A stretch of DNA of 64,000 bases from Lichenostomus cassidix. Its lineage: Eukaryota > Chordata > Aves > Passeriformes > Meliphagidae. Shown here one piece after another: positions 1-11,890 of this stretch. The notes below the pieces were generated by a model. That model saw only the letters and a list, made by a program, of their open reading frames with translations. It was not told the origin of the DNA and did not search any database. Position 1 is the stretch's first letter, and each line of letters opens with the position of its first letter. The stretch covers positions 45,717,031 to 45,781,030 of the forward strand of contig CM039211.1 in assembly GCA_008360975.2 (NCBI GenBank), read 5' to 3'. A program made the translations under genes and the position numbers.

Positions 1-3000
1 CATACATTTTTGCTTTTGTGGGTTAAGAGTAAATATGAAAGTGAATAAGACAGTATAACTGTCCTTACACTGGCAATTTCTTTTTACTTTTCTACAGGAC
101 CATAGGATGGTTGAGATTGAAAGGGACTTTGGAAGGTCATTTTGTACAATCACCCTGCTCAGGCAGGATCAGTCAGGGCAGATGATTTTTGAGTATCTCC
201 AAGGATGGGGATTTCATGACCACACCATTATTAACAGTAATTATTATTACTGACTTTTATTTGCCTCTAACACTCTGTCAATATTTTTTATGGGTGCTCA
301 GAAAAGAGGATGGAATTGACAGCCATGTGAGGAATATGCCATTTTCAGGAGAAACAGAGATACATATAAAAAGGTAGAGTTTAAATCATTCTACCTTAAA
401 CTCATCAAAACCTGAAAATCAGTTCTATTAATCACTTCTAATATTCTGTCTACTAAATGTGTGTACATCATACTGATTACATATATAGCCAACTGTATTC
501 TGTGCAGACAAAATTATATTTATTAACTTAACATTAATTTAATATTTAATCTGGTTGAATATTATAATTGCAGCTTGATGACTGAAATAGAGAAAACTAT
601 TTTTTAATCTCTTTTAGATCATGTAGTAGAGCATAGAAAGAGGGAGAAACACCCCAAAAAACAACTCCTTCAATTTTCTTTCAAAGATCCACCTGAGAGT
701 ACATCCTAGTCACGTTATGCTCTTGAGTAAGATTTCATAAATGGTATCTCATTCACAACAAGGAATGTGCAAAAAAAATTTTAAAACTGAGAATTTTTTT
801 CTATTTTAACTTGCTTCTAATATATTTATTTCCTCATAAGCAAACTAAGTTTGCTTAATAAAAGAAAATAATGGTGTGGGTAAGATCTTTATACTGCTGC
901 AGTCTTTCTAAAAAGTGATCCAGATGAGGCTTTTAGAGATATATGCAGATTGCAATATTTTATCTACAGAGACATGCTTTAAAAATACTATTTCATTTTG
1001 TGGTATATATAAATATTCTCGTGAAAAAATATAAAAACCAGAAAATGAACATATTTGTCTTGTCAGAAAGTAGCTCTGAATGATGGATTTAATGACAACT
1101 AAACAGGTGAAATTAAACTTGACACAGCAGACCTAACAGCAATAATTCAAAAATTTCAAGCTCTGCCCCAGCACTCACTCTCTCTTCCCCCTAGAGAGTC
1201 AAGCAGTATTTTGCTTATAGCGTTGCTGCATGCGAGTAAGATCATGGGCTTGAGACTCTCATCTAAAAGACTTTTGAAACCTCATTTTAACGATGCCCTC
1301 AAGAGTAACATAGTGTTTTTTAAAAACATTACTATCCAGAAAACTCTGGGCTATACACACAGCATTTCCATCATGTCATGACAGGCCACCCCGAGCTGTC
1401 AATATTGTCTGGTATATAAAAAATTACATCACTTCTAAGACACACTTCACTTTACACTTAAATTCTATTAAAAGTATGGTGTATCATGCACTTTACTTTT
1501 GCCTGTCAGTTTTTAATAAGTGTCTTACTACAGATTTCTGTATGTTTCATGTTTCTAGTGACCAATGATGAGACTTAGCTGAACTCTAGGTAATCTTACA
1601 TTTCCACACATAGCTTTAGCACCTTCAATATTATTCCAAATGAATTTTTAAACATAAACAGAAAAGCAATCAAAATTCTTGTTTGGACACTATAAGGATA
1701 TTCCTCTGCTGGGATATCCATTTAGCTGTTAATCCAGCTTATTGGTGAGTGAAATCAGGTGAAAACCTTATGCATCCCCTAAATAGCTGCCATCATTTTT
1801 TATTCTCTTAGGGATTATACAAAAATACAGATTTCCATAGTTTTATAAAACCACAGCATTTTATATTTCCAGATGAAAAAAATATATTGATTTCTATTAC
1901 TATTGAAGTTACTTAAAATCATTTGTGGTCTTGTCACCAAACAAACAGGAAATAAACTCTCCAACCAACTCACTAGGTTGAAATGCTGACATTACTTTAT
2001 TAGCAGCACTGGAGGCATGGGGATTTCTCCTCAAAGCATCAATGTCCAGTAAATCTTTTCTCCTTAAGAGTAGCTCAAATATGTGGTCATGTTGTAATTT
2101 ACTTCTCTTATCATTCTATGCTCTGACAAGCAATCCTGTTTTCAAAACTAAGATATCTACTAACACATATTAATAACCAATATAAATAAACAAGGAAGCA
2201 TTAACTGGCACAAGAGTTATTAGTCACAGATCTAGGGAGTTTACACAAGGTTACATTAGTCTCCTGCATTTGTACTAAGCACAGTATGGTACAAAACTAA
2301 GTATTAACCATGAATATAGGGATCATAGACTACTGTGCTAAAGCTGAAAAAATTTTCCAACAACTTCCCCCACTTCTTAAAGAATTATGTAGCAATGCTT
2401 TCACAGCTCCTGGGATCTAGCCATGAACTATGAATTCTTCTCAGCCAGTGTTACATTTTGAAAATAAATATCTCTCCCTAAGAATGTTTAAAACCTGTAT
2501 TGTTTAAAAGAATTTAGAATATCTGAAAATAAACCTGTTATCCCTTAGATATAAAAGGATAATATCATAATATTCAAGCAAACTGACACACTGTTTATCT
2601 GTCAGTTCTCTCCAGTGAGACAATCTGTGGGGGAAAAAAAGTCAGGATAGTCAAACTAAGAGTACTCTAGATTGCCAAATGGTTGTAATTTTACAAACTT
2701 TTTGTAATCTTGAAACCCTCTTATTGACTTGACTGACAACTAATACATTTCACACTTCTCAGTGACTGCCATCAGGTGTTAATTTTCAGTTATGTTTGGC
2801 CCAGAGTAAATCTGAACCCAAGACCCATTAATGAAAGTGTCTGCATTTCATTCTGCTCTCCAGTCTTCTGACACTACTTATGTCTAAAAGGCAAATAAGA
2901 AGTAACTGAAATGTATCCAGTGTCACACATACCATTCCTCATATTCTTTTTGAAATGTTTATCTGCAGAAATAATTACACAGCTGCTATTAAATATTATG

Positions 3001-3800
3001 TGTAAGAACTAATTCTTCATATGAATAAAAGAGGATAATGTAGTGCTTATTTATATCTGAATTTTAACAAGAAGAAGAATTACGTTTTTCGGTTTATAGA
3101 ACGTCAGCCCTACATGTTTGAAGGGTACCTAGCAAAAAATTTCCAATCTGCCCAAGTAATGCTGCAAGTGATTGATTCAAAGAGTTGTTTCATTTAATTT
3201 TACATCTTCTTACTTCTAGTGCTTCCATCCTGGTCAGGATTTCAGTTTCTGCCCTGAAATTGAATTCTGTCAGCAAATCGAAAGAGACTGAACTAGCCAG
3301 AGAATTCTGCTGCATACCTGCATCTGGCCTAATGCAGCAACAGGTTACAAGTGTCCTGTACCTGAAACATTTACTATTAGCTTGAAGATGGATGAGCACT
3401 GGGGTTACCTAAGGATGGAGATATCAATCCTTCTGTTTCTTCTTCAGAACTTGTCTTAAAATTGTCCATAATACATATCATATTTGAAAGATATTACATA
3501 TCTTGCAAATCTATTCCTATGTGATGTCAGTTTTTCTAACCCCACATGAAACTGTTAATCTAGTCTCTCTTTCAAAGTCATATTATTTTACTCTGCCCAT
3601 TGGTGTTTTATACTGCTGTCACTATTCTGCTAGCTATGTTTCCATTTTATAGATCAAAAAACAAAGTGAGAATAAATTAAGACTGAAGAATGGCAACAAA
3701 TTTAAGTAGGCAAAGGAAGGCCTTTTTTCCTCGTAACAAGTAACAAATTACTTTTAAATTACTAAACAACCCAACAATCAAGGACAGATTTTCTTTATGT
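1..3800. other. Unique AT-rich DNA, no feature seen
   Basis: No gene, LTR or CR1 fragment is recognisable here on either strand. Open frames are short (66-69 codons at most near 3.2-3.4 kb) and overlap each other on opposite strands, so they look like chance. Homopolymer A and T runs are frequent. It could be intergenic or intronic. Confidence 0.6.
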
Positions 3801-3806
3801 TACATA

Positions 3807-3851
3807 TATATGTAGTAGATATATAGATTTATCTTAGATATAGATATAGAA

Positions 3852-3886
<35 letters not shown>

Positions 3887-4055
3887 TAGATATAGATAGA
3901 TTTAGATAGATATAGATATAGATATAGATATAGATTCATAGATATATAGATAGATATATAGATATATAGATATATCGATATATAGATATATATCTATCTA
4001 TATATCTATCTATATATATATCTATAGATATATAGACATAGATATTGATGATATG
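3807..4055. repeat. GATA/ATAGAT microsatellite with a strand switch
   Basis: The tract contains about eight GATA units near 3851-3886, then mixed ATAGAT hexamers. Around 3988 it switches to the complementary TATC/ATCT motif up to about 4026. The two halves are partly complementary, so the single strand can fold into a long AT-rich hairpin. Units are interrupted by single-base changes, which points to an old, partly decayed array. Confidence 0.9.
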
Positions 4056-5090
4056 GGTATATCTGTGTGTCTGTGTTTCTGTGTGTACAAAACAGTCAAG
4101 TTAAGAATACATGAGAATAGAAGCATTCCAAAGAGAGTGTTTTAGTGCTTCTCCCTATATTTATATCAGGTACAGTAGGGTAGTATATCATGTTCTATTA
4201 ACAAACTTAAAAATCTCTGTTTCTCACAGAGGGTTACTTTCTTTTTCTCTATGCTTATAAAAGAAAAACACTCTGTCTTCAAAGTTACAAAAGGTAATTG
4301 AAAACATAAAGTATATTTTTGTGTTATAAAAAGGGACATTCAGGTGCAGTTTTCGTTACTATCACTGCAGGCAAAATGCAAAACTGTAATTATATTTGTG
4401 GTGACTGTCAATACAGAAATTCAAGGTAATCAGTTGTTAAACTCTATAACGTGTTTGGTATACAATATTTTTCCCATTCCCAAGGACTAGTTTTACAGTT
4501 ACATTTTGTCCCACAACAGGTTAATTTTATATATAACTTGTTGTAATTATATCTGTTTTGGTTTATTTGTTTTAATGATTTGTAATTTCAGGCAATTATG
4601 CAAAGCATTTCATAAAACAATACTATAAAAGTAAAAAAGTACCATGTAACTTTCAGGGGAAAATAGAGAGTGTTTCCTTTTCAAAATAGTTGCCATCAGC
4701 TTTAAGCTAGTAATTTACTAAAAACAGTGCTTTCCTACAAAATTTTTCTTCCAGTGAAAGCAATTTCAATGGAAAAAGAAATTACTGTCTCTAATAATAA
4801 AGAGAAAATGTAAATGTAATGTTCCTATTTCTTTGAGAAATGTTTCAGCTTCTGGTATTTTGAACACTTTATATTGTTATATGCAGAAGAGATTAACAAA
4901 TTTTTTGGTCATTCTTCAGTCCATCTGAAAATTTCCTAGTAACAGCTAGCGCATAGTCAGTCTGTTCTGTGAGTCACTTTCATTACATCTGAACTTCACA
5001 GGATTCCTTTTAGCAGCAATCAAAAATAATTACTTGCTAAGAAGTACCCAGACATAGCTGGCTAGATTTCACAGTGGAGGTGGTTTAGGC
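4056..5090. other. Unique AT-rich DNA, no feature seen
   Basis: No coding, RNA or mobile-element signal is recognised. Confidence 0.55.
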
Positions 5091-5620
5091 AGACAGCAGT
5101 GACTCTGTACTGCATACATCATCTCATTATTTCATGGAGAGACAAGGAACTGTATTTCCACCAGACAGATCCTGCTGTGTGGCTACCAAGTGCACCTAGT
5201 GGAGCAACTGTTTGTGCAGCAGTCTCTTGGCTCTCTTTCTGGGAAGGAGCTTTTGGCTGGTGTCAGGGAGGGTCCTGCACATCAGCAAGACCTGATGCTG
5301 CAAGCAGAGCCAGATTTATGCTGCAGGATACAAAAGGGGATATTGTCCCCACTGTTCTGCTAATAAAGGGGAAAATGTCTGGGGAGCATGTACAAGCAAA
5401 GAAAAATAAGGAATTCACACACTTTTAAGCAGTTCCAACCAATAGGGAAGCACACTCCTTCCTGAGGCCTGGGCTAAAGAAACCACCAGGAAATTTACTA
5501 GCCAGGTGTGGCCCTCAGACTACTTCCTATTACTGGTCTTCCTTGTAGGTGACAATGAAGTGGCCACCCATAGTCTGAGGGTGGTCAAAAAGAGCATCAA
5601 GAACTTGGAATTTTTGTAAG
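5090..5620. other. GC-richer unclassified block
   Basis: This stretch is clearly less AT-rich than its surroundings and carries a 109-codon plus-strand open frame (5099-5428) with no recognisable domain. A short inverted pair, CCCTCAGACTA near 5513 and TAGTCTGAGGG near 5572, flanks its right part. It may be a decayed retroelement or a short unique island. I could not assign it to a family. Confidence 0.35.
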
Positions 5621-8600
5621 GGAATTTGGGTCACACGTTATATTCTCTTTTATACTTCTAGTTGAAGGCAGCAACAATGGAAGAAACAGACACGCTGAGT
5701 TTGACTATAGGTATTTGTCCAGCCCAGAGTCCAGATTTTGTGTTCAGTTTTTATGAGAATCATGAAGCTCCTCTCTCCTTGCTTCTCTAGCCTTTCCTCT
5801 ATTTCTGATTAGCATGAATATGTCCATGCATTGACTGCTCACTGCGCTCTGCCATCCTGAACTTGCTGAAAGTGCACTATGACTCTATGATTCATGTAAC
5901 TGATGAAGATGCTAAGTAATCTCTGCTTTTTGAATCAAACCTCCATATACGACACTACTAATTGGTCTACAGTTGGGTTCATCACAATGATTTTGGCCTG
6001 TTAATTTTCCAACCACCCTTATTTCCCCTTCTAATCCGTATTTCACCAATGTAGCTATAAGGATATTATGGGAGATCATGACAAACATCTTGAAAAATTA
6101 AAGCATAAAATATTCAGTGATCTCCCCTTATCCACAGAATAACAGGCAGACTGGCATGCTGTTCCATAATTTAAACTTAATGAAACATGAAGGTAGATAC
6201 ATTTATATCCCTGTCTTAACCGATCAGTGAAATTAAATTTTTATTAATTTCATTTTTATTAATTATGTCAGTGACGCTTATCTATCATATTTCCAAATTT
6301 TCTCGTGTTACTCCTACTAGGAGGATCTCTTTAGTTTAATTTGGTGAGAAAAGCTATAACGCCATGAGAATGGTAGAAATATTAGAAAAAGCTCTAAGCA
6401 AGAAGTCAAACTTCCAGGAGAGTCGATAGCACTTCCTAGTAAAGGAAAAAGTCTTGTGTTGTTTTTGAGTTTTTTCCCTACCAACCTTTGTGTTTCCTAA
6501 TACTGGTGCTAATACATATTATTCTTCAGTCTTTTTGCCTTGGCTGTGGTCAAAATGAGATAATCTCAAATATTGATGTCATAAGTAATTTTCTATCCAA
6601 TTGTCAGATATCAGATTTACTTCCAAGATTATGGCATGTGTCCTTTATTTATTCCCCTTTAGCTTCTTTGTGTAACTCAATGATGTTATTTTAATCTCCA
6701 AAGGTGTTCAGGAGTTTACAGCAATTTTTATAAAGATAATTTCACTACTTTCAAACTCCTACAAAAGCCATTTCCTTCAGGGATGTGGAAACTGTCAGTA
6801 TGGGGGATAATATATTCAGGGATGAATAGCAAAATTTTCTTTCTTATTTTTCATTAATTTTGTGAACTCCATGAAAAAGGGGGGACATATTTAGTTTAAC
6901 CATCTGTATTGTGTTTCTTGAGCAAAAGCAGGAATGGAATAAGAAGTGCTCAGAATGAAATGAAAATAGGGATGAAAATAAAAAAGGTTCTATCTCTAAA
7001 CATAAGAAATCGTAAAATATAAAAAAATCCCCTTCAGTTTTTTGGCTGAAAAATACTATTTATTCATATCAAATTAGCATTTTTTGGTTTTGATATAGAA
7101 ACTGAGATGTGTGCAGAGCAAACCATCAGCATGTCTGTGATTTACCAGCTGATAGATGAACTATGAGGTGAGAGTGTTTACAAGATACAAAAAAAATTCT
7201 TAAGTTAACCTGCGTAACAGAAAGACAAGGCAATGACACTCCCCATTTTTAACGGAATTTCACCCTCATGGACCAATTGGCCAACTGCTTAAATATTGCC
7301 ATCTTTTTAAGTTTCTGATTTGTAGGCTGCGAACAGCTGCTCACAAACCCACAGGTCAAGGACTAAGGGAAGCTGCTTCTCCCAGCTGGAAAGGCTAAAA
7401 AAGAATTATGGGGACATTTGAGTTGTTCAAGTTTCCCGTTTTGCAGCATGAGGAAGGCTATTATAGCAGAGATTACTTTTGCCTTTTCAATGTGCCACGA
7501 AGAAATGAATGTGATTAAAATATATGCCACCATCTTATCATTGTTGTTTTCTTTAAAAAATAATTTCCAACTTTCCTCGAGTTGCCTTGCCAACAGATTT
7601 AAGTTCAAACAGAAAGGCTGGTAGCTCAAAACCCAAAATACTTACTTCTTTCCCCTGCTGACAATCATTTTGGAACAGCATAATCAGCATATAGAGCTCA
7701 GAGGAAGAGCTGTGAAATGACAGAGAAGTTATCAGACTACTGAGGAGTGAAGTATTTCTTATTTTTAATGAGATGTCATTTTCTCAAAACATAGTGTGCC
7801 TCCTCAAATCAAAACAAGAATGCACATATACTCCAACACATGTGTGCAGGAAAATGAGCAAAACTTGGTGACCCAAAAAGCCCTAAACCTGATGTTCCTG
7901 GACTTACTAATTTCCATTGAAATTATTGAGAGGGGAATTTCCTGTAGGAGTTACACATTAAAGATTAATATTGGGCTAGATTTGTTTCAGCATCACTGTC
8001 AGACTGATGGTGGGAGAGATTTTTCTCTCCTCAAAGTATTGTGATTCATCATTCAGAATGACAGCTTCCAAATCTTTTTCTAAGAGATGCCCTTTTCCTT
8101 CCCCTTTCTTTCAGATCACATATATAAAAGATGGTTGGCATAGGCTCTGCCACATTCTCTGGAACATGGGTTCAGGTTCTGATAGTGCCATTATGGAGAA
8201 AATAGTTTTAATTTCTCTATATTAGAAGACTTCATTTGTATGTTAAGGATACATTTACTTCACATGGTAGTGTTACGATGATAAATTAAAGATAGAGAGT
8301 GTGATTATATTGCTTCCTTATTACAATAATAGAGCAGAAACAAGTTTTCTCTTATTTTTAGTAGGATGAAAAGCCTGCCATAGTTAATCATATTTACTAT
8401 TAATATAGTAATATAAATAAATAAACAAGCCAATACCCACCACAGAGGAATCTCAGCCCATTACCATGTTGCATGATTTTGGGTGGTGGGTAAAATTTAG
8501 CTTAATTTTCTTTGTCTAATGAGAAGACTTTTAACTGACAAAATAGAAAAGGCAAGTTCAAATGAAAAAAAAAAACCCAACAAAAAATCCACTTGTAAGA

Positions 8601-9350
8601 TTCACAGCACTTCTGCTGTCATCTTGCTTGGAAATACTCCCAGAACAAGCATTTGTGCTTTTGGACAATTCTGATCTTTTTTTCACCCCAGAAATGTGGA
8701 GAGAGGGAAAAAATAATGTTTGTGAATTTAACACCTTAAAGGACAAATTATTATAAATTCAATTGTTTTCAAGTTAGTGAGGAATGCAAAGTTTACCTTC
8801 CAGTTTTAAGGTTTGTAAGTATTTCCTGGTTCATTCTGCATTTAGCTTTACAAAATATTCTTGCTTCTGCCGTATGATAGTAATTTCTACAACTTTAAAA
8901 GATGCTGTTACTGGGATATAATTGCTTGGTCTATTTGTTTTCTGTTTGAGTCATAAAATACCGTATTTATAATCCTAACTTTAACATTTCCATATTTTCC
9001 CATGAGACTACATGTTTTTTAAAAAAATATATTTGAGTGTCTCTTTCAGGAGTATAGTCATTCATACTAGATAACAAATATATTAATCTATTCATTAGAT
9101 AATGATCAGAACATTAGAACAGAACATCAGAACAGAATAGTATGGTTTGAGGTATGAAAGATTTTTTGCATGCACACCATCAGATAATTAACCATCTTGA
9201 ATTTACAGTGAAGTTATTATTCTAGATGTGCACTCTAACATCTAAATCAAGTAAAACACAGAATAAACACATTAATCTCAAAATGCTCTACTCAAACAGA
9301 CTTCCCACCCCCTTTGTTTTGAGATAATCACTCCTTTTGCCAAAAAGAGG
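5621..9350. other. Unique AT-rich DNA, no feature seen
   Basis: Nothing repetitive or coding was recognised. Open frames between 6.5 and 8.8 kb are 60-90 codons, lie on both strands over the same bases, and lack domain-like composition. Confidence 0.55.
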
Positions 9351-9919
9351 GATGTTTAAGATCTTCATTAATGACCTGTTCTACGGGACAGAATGTAATT
9401 TCATCAAGTTTGCAGAACATACCAAAATGGGAGGAGTAGCTGATATACCAGATGGGTGTGTCATTCATAGACACCTGGACAGACTGGAGAAATAGCTCCT
9501 GAGTAACCTTTAAAGTTCAACTAAGGTAAATGTCAAGCCCTTCTGCTGGAGAACAATTACTCCAGCACCAGTACAGGTTGGGGGCTGATGGGCTGGTAAG
9601 CAGCTCTGTGGAGAAGGACATGAGGGCTCTGGTGAATACTAAGATGAGCATGAGCCAGAAACCTGCTCCTGGGGAAAAAGTAGATCTCTTGCACTGCATT
9701 AGAAAGAGAATTGCCTATAGCTCAAGGGGGATGATTCTTCCTGTTCTCTCAGCCCTGGAAAGATACATCTAAGTACTCTGTCCTGTGCTGGGCTCTCCAA
9801 GACGTACTGGAAAAAGTCCAGTGAAGGGACAAAAAATACTGGAGTACATGACATATGAAGAGAGGCTGAGAAAGCTTTGAGAGTCTAGCCTAGAGAAGTC
9901 AAGACTCACATAAAATCTC
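9351..9919 (+). mobile_element. CR1 LINE fragment, left part (split by a solo LTR)
   Basis: The sequence follows the avian CR1 ORF2 3' region in order. It has the 'atcttcattaatgacctg' reverse-transcriptase segment, the 'gagaaggaca' and 'atgagccag' blocks, and the 'gagaggctgagaaagc' block close to the end of the ORF. Many stops and indels make it non-functional. It breaks at AATCTC (9914-9919), where an LTR is inserted, and resumes at 10440. Confidence 0.85.
9914..9919. repeat. Target-site duplication AATCTC, left copy
   Basis: This hexamer directly precedes the TG of the LTR. An identical hexamer follows the LTR's terminal CA at 10440-10445. Six-base duplications are typical of avian class II (ERVK-like) integrations. 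Confidence 0.9.
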
Positions 9920-10125
9920 TGTGGCATTGTCCCCTAAAAGCTGCTGAAGCCCCCAGCGCCCCAAAAGCTAATGGCTGCATGGGACGAGCTGAGCGGGCTG
10001 GCCGGCACCGGTCCGGGTCCAGGGAACGCAGGGAGTGGCGTGGAAATCAGGCAACAGAAACTCGGCAGGAAACATGGATGAGATGAAAGAACATACTGGA
10101 CGCTGTCTCTGGTCTCCCAGGGAAA

Positions 10126-10131
10126 TTTATT
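10126..10131 (-). promoter_or_regulatory. LTR polyadenylation signal AATAAA
   Basis: AATAAA on the minus strand lies downstream of the LTR TATA box in the expected order. It aligns with the AATAAA of the related LTR at 35344-35349. Confidence 0.75.
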
Positions 10132-10242
10132 TGTGTCTTCGGGGGGGGCTTGCAGAGGAGGTGAAGGGGAGAGGGAAGACGAGGAAGAGGCGGCGGGGCT
10201 GGAAGCCCACATACAGTGAACCCAGGCTGATGCTGGCATGGG

Positions 10243-10248
10243 TTTATA
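10243..10248 (-). promoter_or_regulatory. LTR TATA box
   Basis: TATAAA on the minus strand lies within the U3-like part of the solo LTR. The related LTR has TATAAG at the aligned position, 35222-35227. Confidence 0.7.
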
Positions 10249-10439
10249 CGGGAAGGGAAGAGGGGAGGGGATTAGCTCTGGAGAGCCAATCCAGGAGAGT
10301 CTGAGGGGAGGAAAGGCAGGGGAACACACCAATAGACTTCTGATAAGGCAGGACGCATAATTCAAGAACAGCCAAAAACATACAGAGCCGGAAAAAAAAG
10401 GAAAAGCCTCGTGGAGCTCTGCAGAACCACATTGCAACA

Positions 10440-10600
10440 AATCTCATCACACATTGATGAGAGGCTGAGAAAAGAAAACAAACTCTTGTACGTGGTGCCT
10501 AGTGACAGGTCAAGAGGCAATAATCAAAATTAAAATATAAAATTTCATGTGAAAACAAGAAAGTACTTTTTCACATTGCAGATAACATTCGTGTCTTAGC
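10440..10600 (+). mobile_element. CR1 LINE fragment, right part after the LTR
   Basis: After the second AATCTC copy the CR1 consensus resumes. It includes 'gtggtgcctagtgacagg' and 'caagaggcaat', then 'gaaagtactttttcac', which is the start of the CR1 3' segment. Similarity fades by about 10.6 kb, before the 3' tail. Together with 9351-9919 this is one CR1 copy older than the LTR. Confidence 0.8.
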
Positions 10601-11093
10601 TAATTAAATATTTAAATTAAGCTGAGAGAATAATAGACGCATGAAGCTGAATTACTCTGTTCAAACAAACTTCCACTCTTTGTTTTGAAGTATTCAATAA
10701 ATTTGCCCGAAAGTTGAAAATGTGAGCAGGGAGAACACACATTAGTAATTTCCTGCACAAGGAAATAAGCAATTAATAGTTGAATCAGGAGACAACATAC
10801 AAGAGAAAGGCAAGTGAGGCGTAAACAAAACCTCAAAACCAAAGTTTTAGGAGAAGTCTGGATAGCAAATTTTAGAATGTGTTAGGCACTATGAGACCAA
10901 ATGTACAACACTGGTCACTGAATGGCAGTCTAATATCTGCAGAAGATGAAAATAACATCTAATAACAGCATAATAACAGCGGAAGATAAAAAACATAAAC
11001 TAGAATGTTCCAGAAACAGTGTCAAGGGGCATGAAGTATTTTCTGAAGATGCCTAGCAAACAAGAAACAAGAAGCTCAGCTTTCTCACTAGAG
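10601..11093. other. Unclassified AT-rich DNA
   Basis: No feature is recognised. A short locally repeated 'aataacagc' motif lies at about 10960-10980. Confidence 0.5.
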
Positions 11094-11705
11094 TAGAAGA
11101 GAATAGAATAAAAATTTCAGTTCCAGTTGGAAGGGATCTATGATTATCATCTAATCCAAATCCCTTAGTTAAGGGCTTCATAGAAGTTAATGCATGTTAC
11201 TAAGGGCATTGTCCAAAATCCTCTTAAATATTGACAGGATCAGGGCATTGGCCACCACTCTCAGAAGCCTGTTCCAGTGCTTGACCACTCTCTTGGGAAA
11301 GAAATGATTCATATAGCTCAGCCTAAGCCTCCCCTGGCACAACTATTGGCCTTGGCCTGTTGATCCAGCCTATCAAGATCCCTCTGCAGAGCCTTTTCAC
11401 CCTCTAACAGATCATTACTTCCAGCCGGTTTGGTGTCATCTGCAAACTGACAGAGGTGAAACTTGATGCCTTTGTCCAGGTCATTAGTAATGGCTGACAT
11501 GGCTGACCCCAGTACTGAGCCCTGAGAAACAGCACTTGTGGCTGACCACCAAATGGATGTAACTCCATTAACCACCACCCCTTGGGGTTGCCACTGTTTT
11601 ACCCAGTAAAATATTGTGCCTGTCCAAGCCATGAGCAGTCTGTTTCTCCAGGATAATGCTGTGGGAAATGTTGTCAAAGGCTTCGCTTAAGTCTAGGTAA
11701 ACAGC
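11094..11705 (-). mobile_element. CR1 LINE fragment with reverse-transcriptase remnant and internal deletion
   Basis: On the minus strand this copy encodes decayed ORF2 reverse transcriptase. A 119-codon open frame (11318-11677) keeps the SQGSVLG block and the catalytic FADDTK motif. At about 11335 the copy jumps to the CR1 3' end: 'cactggaacaggctt', 'ggacaatgccctt', and a tail of ATTCTATTC type at 11094-11110. The segment normally lying between these blocks is missing here. A plus-strand CR1 piece matching that missing segment abuts the left end of the element at 11706. Confidence 0.87.
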
Positions 11706-11890
11706 TACTCTGCACTGATGCGACCTCACCTTGAGTACTGTGCGCAGTTTTGATCACCACGATATAAGAAAGATATTAAGCTATTGGAGAGTGTCCAAAG
11801 GAGGACAGCGAGGATGGTGAAGAGCCTTGACAAGAAGCTGTGTGAGGAGATGCTGTCACTTGGTCTGTTCAGCCTGGAGAAGAGATCTTG
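11706..11890 (+). mobile_element. CR1 LINE fragment in inverted orientation
   Basis: This short plus-strand CR1 segment contains 'cctcaccttgagtactg', 'ggacagcgaggatggtgaa' and 'ttcagcctggagaagag'. These blocks belong between the RT end and the 3' region. It abuts the minus-strand CR1 at 11705 with no visible unique DNA between them, making a head-to-head junction. Confidence 0.8.

Larger units (their letters stand above)
9920..10439 (-). mobile_element. Solo LTR of an avian endogenous retrovirus (family shared with 35034-35549)
   Basis: This 520-bp element begins TG and ends CA and is bracketed by the 6-bp duplication AATCTC. Read on the minus strand it starts TGTTGCAATGTGG. It has a TATAAA box at 10243-10248 and an AATAAA signal at 10126-10131, about 115 bases apart, which fits U3-R-U5 order. 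No gag, pol or env adjoins it, so it is a solo LTR left by recombination between two LTRs. It sits inside a CR1 copy and is far richer in G+C and CpG than its surroundings, which suggests a comparatively recent insertion. The 168-codon minus-strand open frame across it (9934-10440) is low-complexity Pro/Ser-rich and is not a gene. Confidence 0.93.

Noticed and set aside
9934..10440. 168-codon minus-strand open frame
   Set aside because: It coincides almost exactly with the solo LTR, and its Pro/Ser-rich low-complexity peptide reflects LTR base composition.
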